From: Nocardia arthritidis NBRC 100137
GTDB lineage: Bacteria; Actinomycetota; Actinomycetes; Mycobacteriales; Mycobacteriaceae
NCBI RefSeq assembly: GCF_001612765.1
Contig: NZ_BDBB01000016.1
Coordinates: 1-64,000 of the forward strand
Direction of reading: 5' to 3'
DNA length: 64,000 bases
Shown one piece after another: positions 9,388-18,895 of this stretch. The translations under genes were made by a program, and so were the position numbers. How positions within the stretch are numbered: position 1 is the first letter of the stretch; each line of letters starts with the position of its first letter. Below the pieces are notes generated by a model. That model was not told the origin of the DNA. It did no database searches and saw only the letters and a list, made by a program, of their open reading frames with translations.

Positions 9388-9425
9388 GAAAGGCTCATGC
9401 TCATAGAGCATGAGCCTTTCTCGTT
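9388..9425 (+). terminator. Terminator of the tRNA transcript
   Basis: A perfect 15-bp stem (GAAAGGCTCATGCTC paired with GAGCATGAGCCTTTC) with a three-base loop starts eight bases after tRNA-Glu and is followed by a TCGTTT stretch. It is the clearest terminator in the window. Confidence 0.88.
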
Positions 9426-9839
9426 TCGCTATGTCTTGTGGGGGTGCAACCCCCGCCCTGCCACGATCCAGGGGCCTGCTCGGGAGACGTTGGCTCGCCC
9501 TTTCGTGGCTGGACCCGGCGGTCATCTCGACTCGACCCCGCTCCCGCTCTCGAACTCCGCTGGCAGCGTGCGGCTGGACGATCTCGGTCAGGTGGGCATC
9601 CGCGCAACTGGATCGGTAATCATGGCCTATCCGCACGGTGGCTCCGGGCCTCGATGTTGTCCACCGATCGCATGATCGCCTCCGATATGGCTCGTGTCCG
9701 AGTTGTGGCCGGATGGGCTGGTGTGTGAAGCGCCACGGATGCGCCGCGCCGGAGCGGCGCGGACGGCCTTGGTGACGATGCTGCGGCTCGGGTCGTCCGA
9801 GTTGGCATCCCGCTCCAGTCGCGGATTTCGCGTCGCCCG
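9426..9839. other. Gene-free stretch
   Basis: No frame on either strand gives a convincing protein. Codon use is not coding-like, and the longest open frame (minus strand) would run into the tRNA-Glu gene. Because a decayed gene lies immediately to the right, this may be relic DNA that has lost recognisable content. Confidence 0.5.
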
Positions 9840-10060
9840 TGAACAGGGCTCGCAGACACCGCGCACGCCGCGAGACTGTACTCGCGGATTGGGCCGCACC
9901 CGAGGTCGACGACCACGGTCGCGCCCGCGGCCGCGAATTCGGTCCGAGAGCCGGTGATGTAGCCCTCACGCTCGAGGATTTCGGCGATGGCCAGGACGCT
10001 CTCGGCGGTGCGGTGTGCGGCGCCGCGACGCGGCTGTGCGCGCTACCCCGGATATCGGGC
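9840..10060 (-). pseudogene. Decayed copy of rpsH (ribosomal protein S8)
   Basis: On the minus strand a fragment reading LAIAEILEREGYITGSRTE (about 9940-9995) resembles the S8 segment IAQILKNEGYISDFRTE. It is followed in the same frame by a stretch like the S8 strand ending in REYS. An N-terminal piece in another frame (HSRVAAPHT, about 10012-10038) resembles the S8 HDEVTLPHS segment, and LRGVCEP in a third frame resembles LRRVSKPG. The pieces are in the correct S8 order but need at least two frame changes, have an in-frame stop before them and no start codon, and the conserved C-terminus is missing. The functional S8 gene should lie in the spc ribosomal operon, outside this window. Alternative explanation: chance similarity over about 40 residues, which seems unlikely given the order. 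Confidence 0.6.
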
Positions 10061-10147
10061 TGTCGCGGCTCGCGTCACTTCTACGGGTACTTCGCGCCGA
10101 GAGTCGAGTGCCCCTCGGCTTGTCCGGCGCGAACCGGCGCAAAAGAG

Positions 10148-10178
10148 AGGCCCTCCAGCGATCTTGCCGGAGGGCCTT
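10148..10178 (-). terminator. Terminator of the DUF5302 gene
   Basis: A 9-bp perfect stem (AGGCCCTCC/GGAGGGCCT) with a 12-base loop; on the minus strand it is followed by CTCTCTTTT. It lies 16 bases beyond the stop of the 59-codon gene, with the orientation and T-run of a rho-independent terminator. Confidence 0.8.
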
Positions 10179-10193
10179 CGCCGCCTGCGCGGA

Positions 10194-10373
10194 CTATCCG
10201 CTCTTGCGCCGGAATTCCCGCTTGTGGCTGGCCGCGGTGTGCGCCGCGGACGCCTTGGACCGTCCGTCGAGGTGGTCTGCCGCGCGGGCGTTCTGCTGGT
10301 TCTTGCGCTCCAGTGCCTCCCGGAACTTGCGCTTCACCTCGTCGGCGCCATTGGACTTACCCGAATCCGCCAT
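10194..10373 (-). CDS. DUF5302-type small protein
   Basis: A 59-residue, highly charged and hydrophilic protein starting MADSGKSNGADEVKRKFREA. It is mostly Lys/Arg/Glu/Ala with a predicted long helix (about residues 10-30) and no membrane segment. Short actinobacterial proteins of this pattern are annotated as DUF5302; no function is established. The frame has an ATG start, a stop at 10194 and its own terminator, and its codon positions are strongly GC3-biased, all in favour of a real gene. It stands alone between the rpsH relic and the PPOX gene. Confidence 0.8.
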   Translation of the reverse strand: MADSGKSNGADEVKRKFREALERKNQQNARAADHLDGRSKASAAHTAASHKREFRRKSG

Positions 10374-10521
10374 CGCTGCTCCTCGTCGTCGCGGTCGCGC
10401 GGCGCGTCCTCGCGGGCGGCGCTGCCCGGCCGAATCTTGTCGAACACCCCGACGCTAGCTCGTGCGAGGTGTCTGTGTCAGTTGGATTTCGGGCGCGTCG
10501 CGCGACCCGAGCCCGCGCGGG

Positions 10522-11022
10522 TCAGGAAAGCGCCTGTGCGGTGCTGCCGCCGAGCGGCATGGCCGGGAGCCCCAGCTTGCGGTGATCCCAGCTGCGCGTG
10601 CGCTCGGGCACGACGCGCACGGCGACCCGCTTGTGCAGCATGGCCTCGACCATCGGCCGCACCTCCTCGCTGTAGGGGCCGGTGTAGCGCTCCCAGACGC
10701 TCACGCCGACGGCGAAGAGTTTCCCGGCGTCCTCGATGATCTCGGCGCGGCCCTCGATGGACACGCCCCTGAGCTGGTCGTAGGTGTCGCCCGCCTCGAC
10801 CATGCAGGTGATCCTGGGATCGCGGCGCAGGTTCACCGCCTTCTGCGACTTGGCCTTGGTCTCGAACCAGATCTCCCCGTCGATGAGCGCGTACCACATC
10901 GCGGTGAGGTGCGGCGTGCCCTGCGGTCCGATGGTCGCCAGCGTCGCGATCCGGCTGCGCCGCAAGAAATCGGTGATCTCGGTGTCGGACATCACGATCT
11001 GTGCCCGTTGGTTGACTCCCAT
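10522..11022 (-). CDS. PPOX-class (split beta-barrel) flavin/F420-binding enzyme
   Basis: A 166-residue protein of the pyridoxamine-5'-phosphate-oxidase-like fold. The strand motif ATLATIGPQGTPHLTAMWY (about residues 25-44) is typical of probable F420-dependent PPOX proteins. Actinobacterial members reduce F420-linked substrates or bind flavins/haem; the substrate here is unknown. The start at 11022 gives the N-terminus MGVNQRAQ; an internal ATG ten codons later (10992) is also possible, since neither has a good Shine-Dalgarno. The mycobacterial counterpart (Rv2991) lies at the same position between gltX and the leuCD regulator. fbiD, an F420 biosynthesis gene, is 7 kb away. Confidence 0.85.
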   Translation of the reverse strand: MGVNQRAQIVMSDTEITDFLRRSRIATLATIGPQGTPHLTAMWYALIDGEIWFETKAKSQKAVNLRRDPRITCMVEAGDTYDQLRGVSIEGRAEIIEDAGKLFAVGVSVWERYTGPYSEEVRPMVEAMLHKRVAVRVVPERTRSWDHRKLGLPAMPLGGSTAQALS

Positions 11023-11054
11023 GGGCCCACTGTAGAGAGCCGATGTGAAACGGG

Positions 11055-11756
11055 TTACAGGCGCCTGTGCAGGGCCTCGGCCGCCGCGACCAGATCCGCC
11101 GCCCACCGGGCGCCCGGCCTGCGGCCCATCCGATCGATCGGCCCCGACACCGACACGGCCGCGACCACGGAGCCGCCGGCGTCGCGCACCGGCGCGGAAA
11201 CGCTGGCCACGCCTGCCGCACGCTCGGCCGCGCTCTGCGCCCACCCGCGCTTGCGCACCTCGGCCAGCGCACGCTCGCCGAACACCGCGTCCGGCAGGAT
11301 AGTGCGCTGCAATTCCGGGTCGGCCCACGCCAGCAGCACTTTGGCCGCCGAACCCGCGGTCAGCGGCAGTCGCGCCCCGATCGGCACGGTGTCGCGCAGT
11401 CCGACGGGGGGTTCCAGCGCCGCGACGCAGACCCGGGCGTTGCCGTCGCGGCAGTAGAGCTGGACGCTCTCGCCGGTGATCTCGCGCAACCGGGGCAGGA
11501 TGGCCGAGGCGGCCTCGAGCAGCGGGTCATCGGCGCTGGTCGCGAGCTCGGCCAGCGCCGGACCCGGCCGCCAGGTGCCGTTGCTGTCGCGAGCGAGCAG
11601 GCGGTGCACCTCCAGGCCGACGGCCAACCGGTGTGCGGTGGCGCGGGGCAGGCCGGTGCGCGCACAGAGCTCGTTGAGACCCGAGGGATGCTCGGCTACG
11701 GCGTACAGGACCGCCACTGCTTTGTCGAGGACGCCGATGCCGCTATGCTGTCTCAT
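11055..11756 (-). CDS. ltbR: IclR-family regulator of leucine biosynthesis (LtbR/NdgR type)
   Basis: A 233-residue regulator with an N-terminal winged helix-turn-helix (about 5-65; recognition region ARTGLPRATAHRL) and a C-terminal IclR effector domain (about 80-233). It is divergent from leuC, the arrangement of Corynebacterium LtbR and Streptomyces NdgR, which control leuCD/leuB in response to amino-acid supply. A near-perfect inverted repeat (11772-11786) lies just upstream of its own start. The ATG at 11756 gives the family N-terminus MRQHSGIGVLDKA. The identity as the leucine regulator is inferred from the family and the neighbourhood; the effector is unknown. Confidence 0.88.
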   Translation of the reverse strand: MRQHSGIGVLDKAVAVLYAVAEHPSGLNELCARTGLPRATAHRLAVGLEVHRLLARDSNGTWRPGPALAELATSADDPLLEAASAILPRLREITGESVQLYCRDGNARVCVAALEPPVGLRDTVPIGARLPLTAGSAAKVLLAWADPELQRTILPDAVFGERALAEVRKRGWAQSAAERAAGVASVSAPVRDAGGSVVAAVSVSGPIDRMGRRPGARWAADLVAAAEALHRRL

Positions 11757-11771
11757 AGAACGATACTAGCG

Positions 11772-11786
11772 TCTCGAATGTTGAGA
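11772..11786. promoter_or_regulatory. Candidate IclR/LtbR operator between ltbR and leuC
   Basis: TCTCGAATGTTGAGA forms an inverted repeat (TCTCRA arms around a three-base centre) located 15 bases upstream of the ltbR start and 126 bases upstream of leuC. Its position suits autoregulation of ltbR and divergent control of leuCD. I have not compared it with a curated LtbR/NdgR matrix. Confidence 0.45.
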
Positions 11787-11911
11787 AATCCACCTTCATC
11801 GGTAGATGTCCTCAGCGTTCGGACCAGGCGTAGCTATCCCAACTTGTGCAACCGTCGCCGCGTCGGAGTCCAGATCGCGGAACGGCTGCTTCGTCCGAAA
11901 GGTGATCGACA

Positions 11912-13333
11912 ATGGCCGAACCGCGCACGCTGGCCGAGAAGGTATGGGACCAGCATGTCGTCGCTCGCGGAGAGGGGGAGGGTGCCTCGCGCGAACCGGA
12001 CCTGATCTACATCGACCTGCATCTCGTCCACGAGGTGACCAGTCCGCAGGCCTTCGACGGGCTGCGCGCCGCGGGCAGGCCGGTGCGGCGGCCGGATCTC
12101 ACGATCGCGACCGAGGACCACAACGTCCCGACGATCGATATAGACAAGCCGATCGCCGACCCGGTTTCGCGCACCCAGGTGGAGACGCTGCGGCGTAACT
12201 GCGCGGAATTCGGTGTGCGGCTGCACCCGATGGGTGACCTGGATCAGGGCATCGTGCACGTGGTCGGGCCGCAGCTGGGCCTGACCCAGCCGGGCATGAC
12301 CGTGGTCTGCGGCGACAGCCACACCTCGACGCACGGCGCGTTCGGGGCGCTGGCGATGGGCATCGGTACCTCCGAGGTCGAGCATGTGCTTGCCACCCAG
12401 ACCCTCTCGCTGCGCCCGTTCAAGACGATGGCGATCACGGTGGACGGCGTCATGCCGCCCGGCGTGACGAGCAAGGACCTGATCCTGGCCGTCATCGCGA
12501 AGATCGGCACCGGCGGCGGCCAGGGTTACGTTCTGGAGTACCGCGGCGAGGCGATCCGGGCCATGTCGATGGAGGCCCGAATGACGATCTGCAACATGTC
12601 CATCGAGGCGGGCGCGCGGGCCGGCATGATCGCGCCGGACGAAACGACCTACGAATTCCTCGAAGGACGGCCACACGCCCCGCAGGGAGCCGATTGGGAC
12701 GCGGCGGTGGCCGCCTGGGAGGCACTGAAGACCGACGAGGGCGCCGTTTTCGACGCCGAGGTGCACATCGACGCCACCGAGCTGACCCCGTTCGTCACCT
12801 GGGGCACCAACCCGGGCCAGGGCGCACCGCTGGGCGAGGCGGTGCCCGACCCCACCGCCTTCGCCGACGAGGTGGCCCGCGAGTCCGCGGAGAAGGCTCT
12901 GCGTTACATGGACTTGGAGCCGGGTACTCCGCTTCGACAAGTACCGATCGACACCGTATTCGTCGGTTCGTGCACCAACGGACGCATTGAGGATTTGCGT
13001 GCGGTGGCCGGGATTTTGAAGGGGCGTCATGTCGCCGATGGCGTGCGAATGCTGGTTGTACCGGGGTCGATGCGGGTTCGCGCACAGGCGGAAAAAGAAG
13101 GACTCGGCGAGATTTTCACCGCGGCGGGCGCCGAATGGCGGCAGGCGGGCTGCTCAATGTGCCTGGGAATGAATCCGGACCAGCTCGAGCCCGGCCAGCG
13201 TTGCGCGTCCACCTCGAACCGCAACTTCGAGGGCAGGCAGGGCAAAGGCGGCCGTACGCACCTCGTTTCTCCCCTCGTAGCGGCCGCGACAGCGGTCCGC
13301 GGAACACTGTCGTCGCCTGCGGATCTGGACTGA
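11912..13333 (+). CDS. leuC: 3-isopropylmalate dehydratase large subunit
   Basis: Forms with LeuD the [4Fe-4S] isomerase that interconverts 2- and 3-isopropylmalate in leucine biosynthesis. The 473-residue protein has the aconitase fold. The cluster ligands are C354 (in GSCTNGR), C414 and C417 (in GCSMCLGM). The start codon ATG at 11912 has AAAGGTGA upstream at suitable spacing. leuD follows after 39 bases with its own ribosome binding site, and the divergent IclR regulator sits upstream. Full-length and unremarkable for the family. Confidence 0.97.
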   Translation: MAEPRTLAEKVWDQHVVARGEGEGASREPDLIYIDLHLVHEVTSPQAFDGLRAAGRPVRRPDLTIATEDHNVPTIDIDKPIADPVSRTQVETLRRNCAEFGVRLHPMGDLDQGIVHVVGPQLGLTQPGMTVVCGDSHTSTHGAFGALAMGIGTSEVEHVLATQTLSLRPFKTMAITVDGVMPPGVTSKDLILAVIAKIGTGGGQGYVLEYRGEAIRAMSMEARMTICNMSIEAGARAGMIAPDETTYEFLEGRPHAPQGADWDAAVAAWEALKTDEGAVFDAEVHIDATELTPFVTWGTNPGQGAPLGEAVPDPTAFADEVARESAEKALRYMDLEPGTPLRQVPIDTVFVGSCTNGRIEDLRAVAGILKGRHVADGVRMLVVPGSMRVRAQAEKEGLGEIFTAAGAEWRQAGCSMCLGMNPDQLEPGQRCASTSNRNFEGRQGKGGRTHLVSPLVAAATAVRGTLSSPADLD

Positions 13334-13372
13334 CCGGCCCCGATTCCCTCGAACAAACCCAGGAGATTCGTA

Positions 13373-13981
13373 ATGGAAGCCTTCACCGTGCACAAGGGCA
13401 TCGGAGTGCCGCTGCGCCGATCCAATGTCGATACCGATCAGATCATCCCGGCGGTCTACCTCAAGCGGGTCACGCGGACCGGATTCGAAGACGGCTTGTT
13501 CGCCGCATGGCGGTCGGATCCCGACTTCATTCTGAACATCGCGCCTTACAACAGCGGTAGTGTGCTGGTGGCGGGTCCGGATTTCGGTACCGGGTCGTCT
13601 CGTGAGCACGCTGTTTGGGCGCTGGCGGACTACGGCTTTCGGGTGGTCATCTCATCCCGGTTCGCCGACATCTTCCGCGGCAATGCGGGCAAGGGCGGTG
13701 TGCTCGCCGCTCAGATGTCACAGAACGATGTCGAAATGCTCTGGAAGTTGCTCGAGGAACAGCCCGGCTTGGAATTGGTTGTGGATCTCGGGGCGCGCAC
13801 GGTGACGGCTGGAACCGTCGTGTTGCCGTTCGATATTGATGACTACACCAGGTGGCGTCTGCTGGAAGGATTGGATGACATCGGGCTGACGCTGCGCCAG
13901 GAGGACGCGATCACCCGGTTCGAAAAGGCAAGGCCAACATGGAAACCCACTACCCTCCCAGCACATATTTCGCAGACGTAA
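13373..13981 (+). CDS. leuD: 3-isopropylmalate dehydratase small subunit
   Basis: A 202-residue swivel-domain subunit that completes the LeuC active site. Typical elements are the N-terminal [14 protein letters not shown] (about residues 14-27) and the substrate loop [10 protein letters not shown] (about 67-76). The ATG at 13373 follows AGGAG by eight bases. It forms an operon with leuC. The following gene hupB has its own promoter region of about 150 bases. Confidence 0.97.
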   Translation: MEAFTVHKGIGVPLRRSNVDTDQIIPAVYLKRVTRTGFEDGLFAAWRSDPDFILNIAPYNSGSVLVAGPDFGTGSSREHAVWALADYGFRVVISSRFADIFRGNAGKGGVLAAQMSQNDVEMLWKLLEEQPGLELVVDLGARTVTAGTVVLPFDIDDYTRWRLLEGLDDIGLTLRQEDAITRFEKARPTWKPTTLPAHISQT

Positions 13982-14137
13982 TCACCCCGGTCGGTTAGCT
14001 GGGCAGCCGGAGTTACGGTAGCTGGACGTGTGCTAAACCACATGAATTTTGGCGTGGCACATAGACTCTTGCCCAAAGTGGGTTTACCGTGGTACCTAGT
14101 CGGTCCGACGACGGGCCATTAGTCTGCGGAGGATTCA

Positions 14138-14785
14138 ATGAACAAGGCGGAACTGATCGACGTTCTGACCGAAAAGTTGGGTACGGACAGGCGCACGGCC
14201 ACCGCGGCAGTCGAGCATGTGGTCGACACCATCGTGCGCGCGGTGCACAAGGGTCAGAGCGTCACTATCACCGGTTTCGGTGTGTTCGAACAGCGTAAGC
14301 GCGCGGCTCGCGTCGCGCGGAACCCGCGTACCGGCGAAACCGTCAAGGTCAAGCCCACTTCGGTGCCCGCGTTCCGCCCCGGCGCACAGTTCAAGGCGGT
14401 GATCGCGGGTAAGCAGAAACTGGCCGCGACCGGGCCCGCCGTGAAGCGCGGGGTGAATGCGCCGGTGGCCGCGAAGAAGGCGGCGGCCAAGAAGACGGCG
14501 GCGAAGAAGACCGCCGCCAAGAAGTCGACGCCGACCAAGGCTCCGGCCAAGAGCACGGCCCGCAAGGCCGCCGCCAAGGCCCCGGCGAAGACCACCGCGC
14601 GCAAGACGACCGCTACCAAGACCGCCGCGAAGAAGGCGCCCGCGAAGAAGGCCGCGGTCGCGAAGAAGGCTCCGGCCAAGAAGACGGCCACCAAGGCCAC
14701 GGCGGCCAAGAAGACCACCGCCGCCAAGAAGACCCCAGCGAAGAAGACCGCGGCCAAGAAGGCCTCGGCTCGTGGAACCCGCTGA
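14138..14785 (+). CDS. hupB: HU-type nucleoid-associated protein with lysine-rich tail
   Basis: A 215-residue DNA-binding protein. Residues 1-90 are a standard HU fold (NKAELIDVL start; DNA-arm motif [11 protein letters not shown] near 58-68). From about residue 100 the protein becomes an Ala/Lys/Pro/Thr-rich tail built from loosely repeated AAKK/APAKK units, resembling histone H1 and the HupB (HLP/MDP1) tail of mycobacteria. The tail compacts DNA and is heavily post-translationally modified in mycobacteria. The ATG at 14138 has GGAGGA upstream. It sits between leuD and the convergent mutT1, as in mycobacteria, and is followed by a strong terminator. Confidence 0.97.
   Translation: MNKAELIDVLTEKLGTDRRTATAAVEHVVDTIVRAVHKGQSVTITGFGVFEQRKRAARVARNPRTGETVKVKPTSVPAFRPGAQFKAVIAGKQKLAATGPAVKRGVNAPVAAKKAAAKKTAAKKTAAKKSTPTKAPAKSTARKAAAKAPAKTTARKTTATKTAAKKAPAKKAAVAKKAPAKKTATKATAAKKTTAAKKTPAKKTAAKKASARGTR
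14465..14770 (+). repeat. Degenerate lysine/alanine tail repeat of hupB
   Basis: About 300 bases of repeated gcc-aag-aag-type triplets encode the [13 protein letters not shown] tail. Unit length is irregular, mostly 3-5 codons, and synonymous codons vary. Such a tract is prone to slippage, so tail length is expected to vary between strains. Confidence 0.8.
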
Positions 14786-14855
14786 TCTCGAGCCACCGCC
14801 GGATCGGCGCTGAATGCGCGGCCCCACCACCGGGCCCATTCGCCTCAACGTCGAG

Positions 14856-14886
14856 ACGGCCCCGGGAGACACCCGGGGCCGTTTTC
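14856..14886 (+). terminator. Rho-independent terminator after hupB
   Basis: A perfect 11-bp stem (ACGGCCCCGGG/CCCGGGGCCGT) with a five-base loop is followed directly by TTTTC, 70 bases after the hupB stop and before the convergent mutT1 stop. Confidence 0.88.
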
Positions 14887-14978
14887 GGCTGTCCGCCTAC
14901 CGTGGCCTCATCCTCGCGGCGCCGTCGTCGTCATCGGCGCCCGCCGACCCGCGCGGTGACGGGGAAGTTGCCGTCGTA

Positions 14979-15941
14979 TCAGGACCCCGCGTCGTAGGCT
15001 GACAGCGATCGATCCAGATGGTCGGCGGCCACCAAGCGGTGGCCGACGAACGACAGCACCCACACACTGCCCTTGCGATTGCGCGCCGATGGCAGCGCGA
15101 TCCCGTCGCGTTCGGCCAACCAGCCCAGCAGATCCGGGATCACCTTGCCCTGACTGCAGACGACGCGAACGGCCTTGTCCGACACCAGGGCTCGAAGACA
15201 TTCCCGGGCCTCGTCCGGGTGTTCGGCGTACCCGGCCTCGGAAAACACTGGCTCCTCGATGATTTCGGCACCGAGCTTCTCCGCCAGCGGAGCCACGGTT
15301 TGCACACAGCGCAGGGGAGGAGCCGAATAGACCTGAGATGCGCCGAATGCCAGCAGATTCGGCGTGAGCGCCCGTGCCTGCGTCTCACCCTCGCGGTCGA
15401 GCGGACGCTGCTCGTCGGGACCGTTGTAGCGGTCCCTGCGGCCGGCTTTGGCATGCCGGACCAGAAGCAGGGTGTCGGTGCGTGCGGGCAGTCGGGTGAA
15501 GGCGCGCACCACCTGCCGATCCATCGGATACGACAACTGGTCCATCACCCGATCCAGCGGGTGCCAGCTGAGCACGTCCACCTCGGAGTTGGCGGTGAAC
15601 TCCCCGCCCGCCTGCTCGGCTGCCCAGTAGTCGACCCGCTTGAGCTTGCGATGGCCCGGAATCGGATAGGTCACGTGGCCGAGGTAGCGGCCGAGCCTGC
15701 ACTCCAGCCCGGTCTCCTCGCGGACCTCCCGAACCGCGGCCAGCACCGGGGTCTCACCCGGATCGAGCTTGCCCTTCGGCAGCGACCAATCCTCGTACTT
15801 GGGGCGGTGGACGAGCGCGATCTCGATCGTTCCCGCCGACGATTCACGCCACAGCACCGCACCGGCGGCGTAGATATTGGCAGTCACCCGGGGATCCCAG
15901 ATCGGGCCCCCCTCATGCTCGAACCCCGTTTTGGCGTTCAC
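14979..15941 (-). CDS. mutT1: MutT1-type NUDIX hydrolase with C-terminal histidine phosphatase domain
   Basis: A 320-residue two-domain enzyme. The NUDIX box occupies residues 57-79 (G57 to the EExG at 75-78). After residue 150 a histidine-phosphatase (RHG-like) domain begins with [10 protein letters not shown], His163 being the phospho-acceptor candidate. Mycobacterial MutT1 of the same architecture hydrolyses 8-oxo-dGTP and diadenosine polyphosphates and also dephosphorylates. The GTG start at 15941 overlaps the stop of ppk by four bases (GTGA), implying translational coupling. The length agrees with the mycobacterial protein. It has a role in keeping oxidised nucleotides out of DNA; here it is tied to polyphosphate metabolism through the operon. 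Confidence 0.93.
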   Translation of the reverse strand: MNAKTGFEHEGGPIWDPRVTANIYAAGAVLWRESSAGTIEIALVHRPKYEDWSLPKGKLDPGETPVLAAVREVREETGLECRLGRYLGHVTYPIPGHRKLKRVDYWAAEQAGGEFTANSEVDVLSWHPLDRVMDQLSYPMDRQVVRAFTRLPARTDTLLLVRHAKAGRRDRYNGPDEQRPLDREGETQARALTPNLLAFGASQVYSAPPLRCVQTVAPLAEKLGAEIIEEPVFSEAGYAEHPDEARECLRALVSDKAVRVVCSQGKVIPDLLGWLAERDGIALPSARNRKGSVWVLSFVGHRLVAADHLDRSLSAYDAGS

Positions 15942-18109
15942 TGCTGTTCTGGCCTCCGCAGCCGCATCAAGAACTCCTGATGATCTCTGATCTTGTCCCC
16001 GTCGCCGGACGCCCCCGGCGAGGCCCGCCAGGTGCCGTCCGGCTGCAGCACCCAGCAGCGCGTGGTCGGCGACAGGGCGGAATCGAACACCCCGTGCAGT
16101 TGCTCGGTCAACCGCGGATCCTTCACCTGCGCCATCACCTCGACCCGGCGATCCAGGTTGCGGTGCATCATGTCGGCGCTGCCGATCCAGTACTCGTCCT
16201 GCGCCTGGAAGTGCAGCACGCGGGAATGCTCCAAGAACCGGCCGAGGATGGAGCGGACTTCGATGTTCTCGCTCATACCGGCCACGCCGGGGCGCAGACC
16301 GCAGATGCCGCGCACCACGATCCGCACCGGCACGCCCGCCTGCGAGGCCCGGTACAGCGCGTCGATGATCTCCTCGTCGACGATCGCGTTGGCCTTGAGC
16401 AGGATCCGGGCGTCCTCGCCCTGACCGGCCAGTTCGGTCTCGCGCTGGATGCGCTCGATGATGCCGGAGCGCACGCCGTGCGGCGCGACGAGCAGATTGC
16501 GGTAATTCTCTTTCCGCGAGTAACCGGTCAGCGAATTGAACAGGTCGGTCAGGTCGGCGCCGATTTCCGGTGCCGCGGTGAGCAATCCGACGTCCTCGTA
16601 GAGGCGTGCGGTCTTCGGGTTGTAATTGCCGGTCCCGATGTGGCAGTAGCGGCGGATGGTCGCGCCCTCGCGGCGCACCACCAGGCAGGTCTTGCAGTGG
16701 GTCTTCAGGCCGATCAGGCCGTACACCACGTGCACGCCGGCCTGTTCCAGCGCGCGGGCCCATTTGATGTTGGCCTGCTCGTCGAAGCGCGCCTTGATCT
16801 CCACCAGGGCTACCACCTGCTTGCCCGCCTCGGCCGCGTCGATGAGCGCGTTGACGATCGGGGAGTCGCCGGAGGTGCGGTAGAGGGTCTGCTTGATGGC
16901 CAGCACCTGCGGGTCGGCGGCGGCCTGTTCGATGAAGCGCTGCACGCTCGTGGAGAACGAGTCGTACGGATGGTGCACGAGCACGTCGCCCTCGCGCAGC
17001 GCGGCGAAGACGTTGCGTGGCGTCTCGCGCTCGCCGAACGCGGGCGGTGTCGCGGGGACGTACGGCGTGTCCTTCAGATTCGGCCGGTCCACGCCGTACA
17101 CCTGCCAGAGGCAGGACAGGTCGAGCAGGCCGGGCACCTCGATGACATCGCCGGGGTCCACGTCCAACTCCCGCAGGAGCAGGTCGAGCATGTGCTCGGT
17201 CATGTCGTCGGACACCTCGAGTCGCACCGGCGAACCGAACCGCCGCCGGGCCAGCTCGCGCTCCAGCGCCTGCAGCAGGTCCTCGTCGCGATCCTCGTCG
17301 ACCTCGAAGTCGGCGTTGCGGGTGATCCGGAACGAGTGGTGCTCGACCACCTCCATCCCGGGGAACAGCAGCTCCAGGTGCGCGGCGATGAGCGCTTCCA
17401 TCGGCAGGAAAGCGGCGATCGGGGAGCCGGATTCGGTGCGGCGCACGCGGACGAACCGGTCGACGTTGTCGGGCACCTTGACGCGGGCGAAGTGCTCGCC
17501 GCCGGTCGAGTAGTCCTTCACCGTCACCGCGAGGTTGAGACTGAGCCCGCTGATATAGGGGAAGGGATGCGCCGGGTCCACCGCGAGCGGGGTGAGGACG
17601 GGGAACACCTGATCCTGGAAGTAGCCCGAGAGGCGCTGGCGCTCGCCGTCGTCCAGGTCGCTCCAGTCGATGATCGCGATGCCCTCGGCCGTCAGCGCGG
17701 GCAGCACGCTGTCGAGGAAGACGCGGGCGTGCCGCACCGCGATCTCCTGCGTACGCGCGGCGATCAGTTCCAGCTGCTCGCCGGGAGACCGGCCGTCGGC
17801 CGAGCGCACCAGCAGACCGGTCTCGGCCCGGCGTTTCAGGCCCGCGACCCGCACCATGTAGAACTCGTCGAGATTCGACGCGAAGATCGCCAGGAACTTC
17901 GCACGCTCCAGCAACGGGAGCGACGCGTCCTCGGCGAGGGCGAGCACGCGGGCGTTGAAGTCCAGCCAGCTCAATTCACGATTGAGGTAGCGATCGCGTG
18001 GCAACCGCGCAGCCGACTCGTCGGCGGACAGGGGTGTCGCCGCCGGGGGTGGCGTGGGAAGCAACGGCTGCTGCTTGACGGTTTCCGTATCGCTCACGCC
18101 AACGATCAT
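15938..18109 (-). CDS. ppk: Polyphosphate kinase 1
   Basis: Reversibly polymerises ATP gamma-phosphate into inorganic polyphosphate. The 723-residue protein contains the PPK N-terminal and middle domains and two phospholipase-D-like C-terminal domains. The start of the conserved core, [17 protein letters not shown], lies near residue 40, and the [12 protein letters not shown] segment carries the autophosphorylated His. Start choice is uncertain: ATG 18109 has AGGGG directly adjoining, while the in-frame GTG at 18097 has it about 12 bases upstream. The gene overlaps mutT1 downstream by four bases. Polyphosphate is a stress and regulatory polymer in actinobacteria. Confidence 0.96.
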   Translation of the reverse strand: MIVGVSDTETVKQQPLLPTPPPAATPLSADESAARLPRDRYLNRELSWLDFNARVLALAEDASLPLLERAKFLAIFASNLDEFYMVRVAGLKRRAETGLLVRSADGRSPGEQLELIAARTQEIAVRHARVFLDSVLPALTAEGIAIIDWSDLDDGERQRLSGYFQDQVFPVLTPLAVDPAHPFPYISGLSLNLAVTVKDYSTGGEHFARVKVPDNVDRFVRVRRTESGSPIAAFLPMEALIAAHLELLFPGMEVVEHHSFRITRNADFEVDEDRDEDLLQALERELARRRFGSPVRLEVSDDMTEHMLDLLLRELDVDPGDVIEVPGLLDLSCLWQVYGVDRPNLKDTPYVPATPPAFGERETPRNVFAALREGDVLVHHPYDSFSTSVQRFIEQAAADPQVLAIKQTLYRTSGDSPIVNALIDAAEAGKQVVALVEIKARFDEQANIKWARALEQAGVHVVYGLIGLKTHCKTCLVVRREGATIRRYCHIGTGNYNPKTARLYEDVGLLTAAPEIGADLTDLFNSLTGYSRKENYRNLLVAPHGVRSGIIERIQRETELAGQGEDARILLKANAIVDEEIIDALYRASQAGVPVRIVVRGICGLRPGVAGMSENIEVRSILGRFLEHSRVLHFQAQDEYWIGSADMMHRNLDRRVEVMAQVKDPRLTEQLHGVFDSALSPTTRCWVLQPDGTWRASPGASGDGDKIRDHQEFLMRLRRPEQQ

Positions 18110-18180
18110 CCCCTACCGGAGAGCACCTGTGCATCCCGCGAGCGCGATCGCCGTGTGTCTCACACCACCATGGCGACCGG

Positions 18181-18864
18181 CTAGCACACGTGTGGAACGG
18201 GTTCGTGAACGCTGCCCGGCCAGCCGATGTCGCGCAGGACAGCACGGGTAGCGTTTCCGGCTCCGAGCGCCACCGCGCGGTCCAAGTCGGCGGCGGTGTC
18301 GACGTCCAGGCGCAGCCCCGGCCAATCCCCGGTGAGGTCGACCGCCCCCGCCTCGATATGGCTGCGGGCCGAACCGGGGCCGAAGCGGGGGTCCAGCGCG
18401 GCGGCCGGGTCGCGAACCACGAGCGCGGCGGTGCCGCTGCCCTCGTGGTCGACCACGATCGAGCGCAGTCCGCGGGGGGCGGCGGCGAGCATGTCCGACA
18501 GCTCTTCCGGGCGCAGCGCGGGCAGATCGGCTTGCAGCGCGAGCAGATCGATCGGCCCGTGCGCACCGCGCAACGCCGCGGCGGTGGCGGCCAGCGCGGT
18601 GTTCAGCCCGTCGGCGCGCGGTTCGCGCGGTTCCGGATGCACAGCGGCGCCCAGCGCGCGGGCCAGCTCCGCGACCTCGGGGTCCGGCGTGACCACGGTG
18701 ACCGACACGACCTCCCCGACCGCCGCGGTGGCGGTCACGGTGTCGGCGAGCATGGCCAGCACCAAGCGTGCCCGGTGCTCCGGGCGCAGCCGGTCGGCCA
18801 GTCGGCTCTTGGCCTGATCGAGGCTCTTGACCGCGATCACGGCATGCACGGCGTGCGGGCGCAT
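18181..18864 (-). CDS. fbiD: Phosphoenolpyruvate guanylyltransferase (F420 biosynthesis)
   Basis: Makes the activated phosphoenolpyruvyl/lactyl guanosine diphosphate used by FbiA in coenzyme F420 synthesis. The 227-residue protein has a nucleotidyltransferase (CofC-like) fold: N-terminal [15 protein letters not shown] (about 8-22) and the QADLPAL metal-binding motif near residue 110. The ATG at 18864 has AAGGA upstream with eight-base spacing; longer readings from 19032 overlap gpsA. It is divergent from gpsA by only 31 bases. The mycobacterial homologue Rv2983 occupies the same place. Confidence 0.93.
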   Translation of the reverse strand: MRPHAVHAVIAVKSLDQAKSRLADRLRPEHRARLVLAMLADTVTATAAVGEVVSVTVVTPDPEVAELARALGAAVHPEPREPRADGLNTALAATAAALRGAHGPIDLLALQADLPALRPEELSDMLAAAPRGLRSIVVDHEGSGTAALVVRDPAAALDPRFGPGSARSHIEAGAVDLTGDWPGLRLDVDTAADLDRAVALGAGNATRAVLRDIGWPGSVHEPVPHVC

Positions 18865-18895
18865 GCGAGCAATCCTTCCATGGCATATTGGGCTG

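Noticed and set aside
9343..9969. A 208-residue minus-strand frame between tRNA-Glu and the rpsH relic
   Set aside because: It overlaps the tRNA-Glu gene and its terminator, and its content matches only the relic fragments out of frame.
14465..14770. Tandem-repeat tract that could have been a CRISPR or minisatellite
   Set aside because: It is the in-frame lysine/alanine tail of HupB; units are irregular and no spacers exist.
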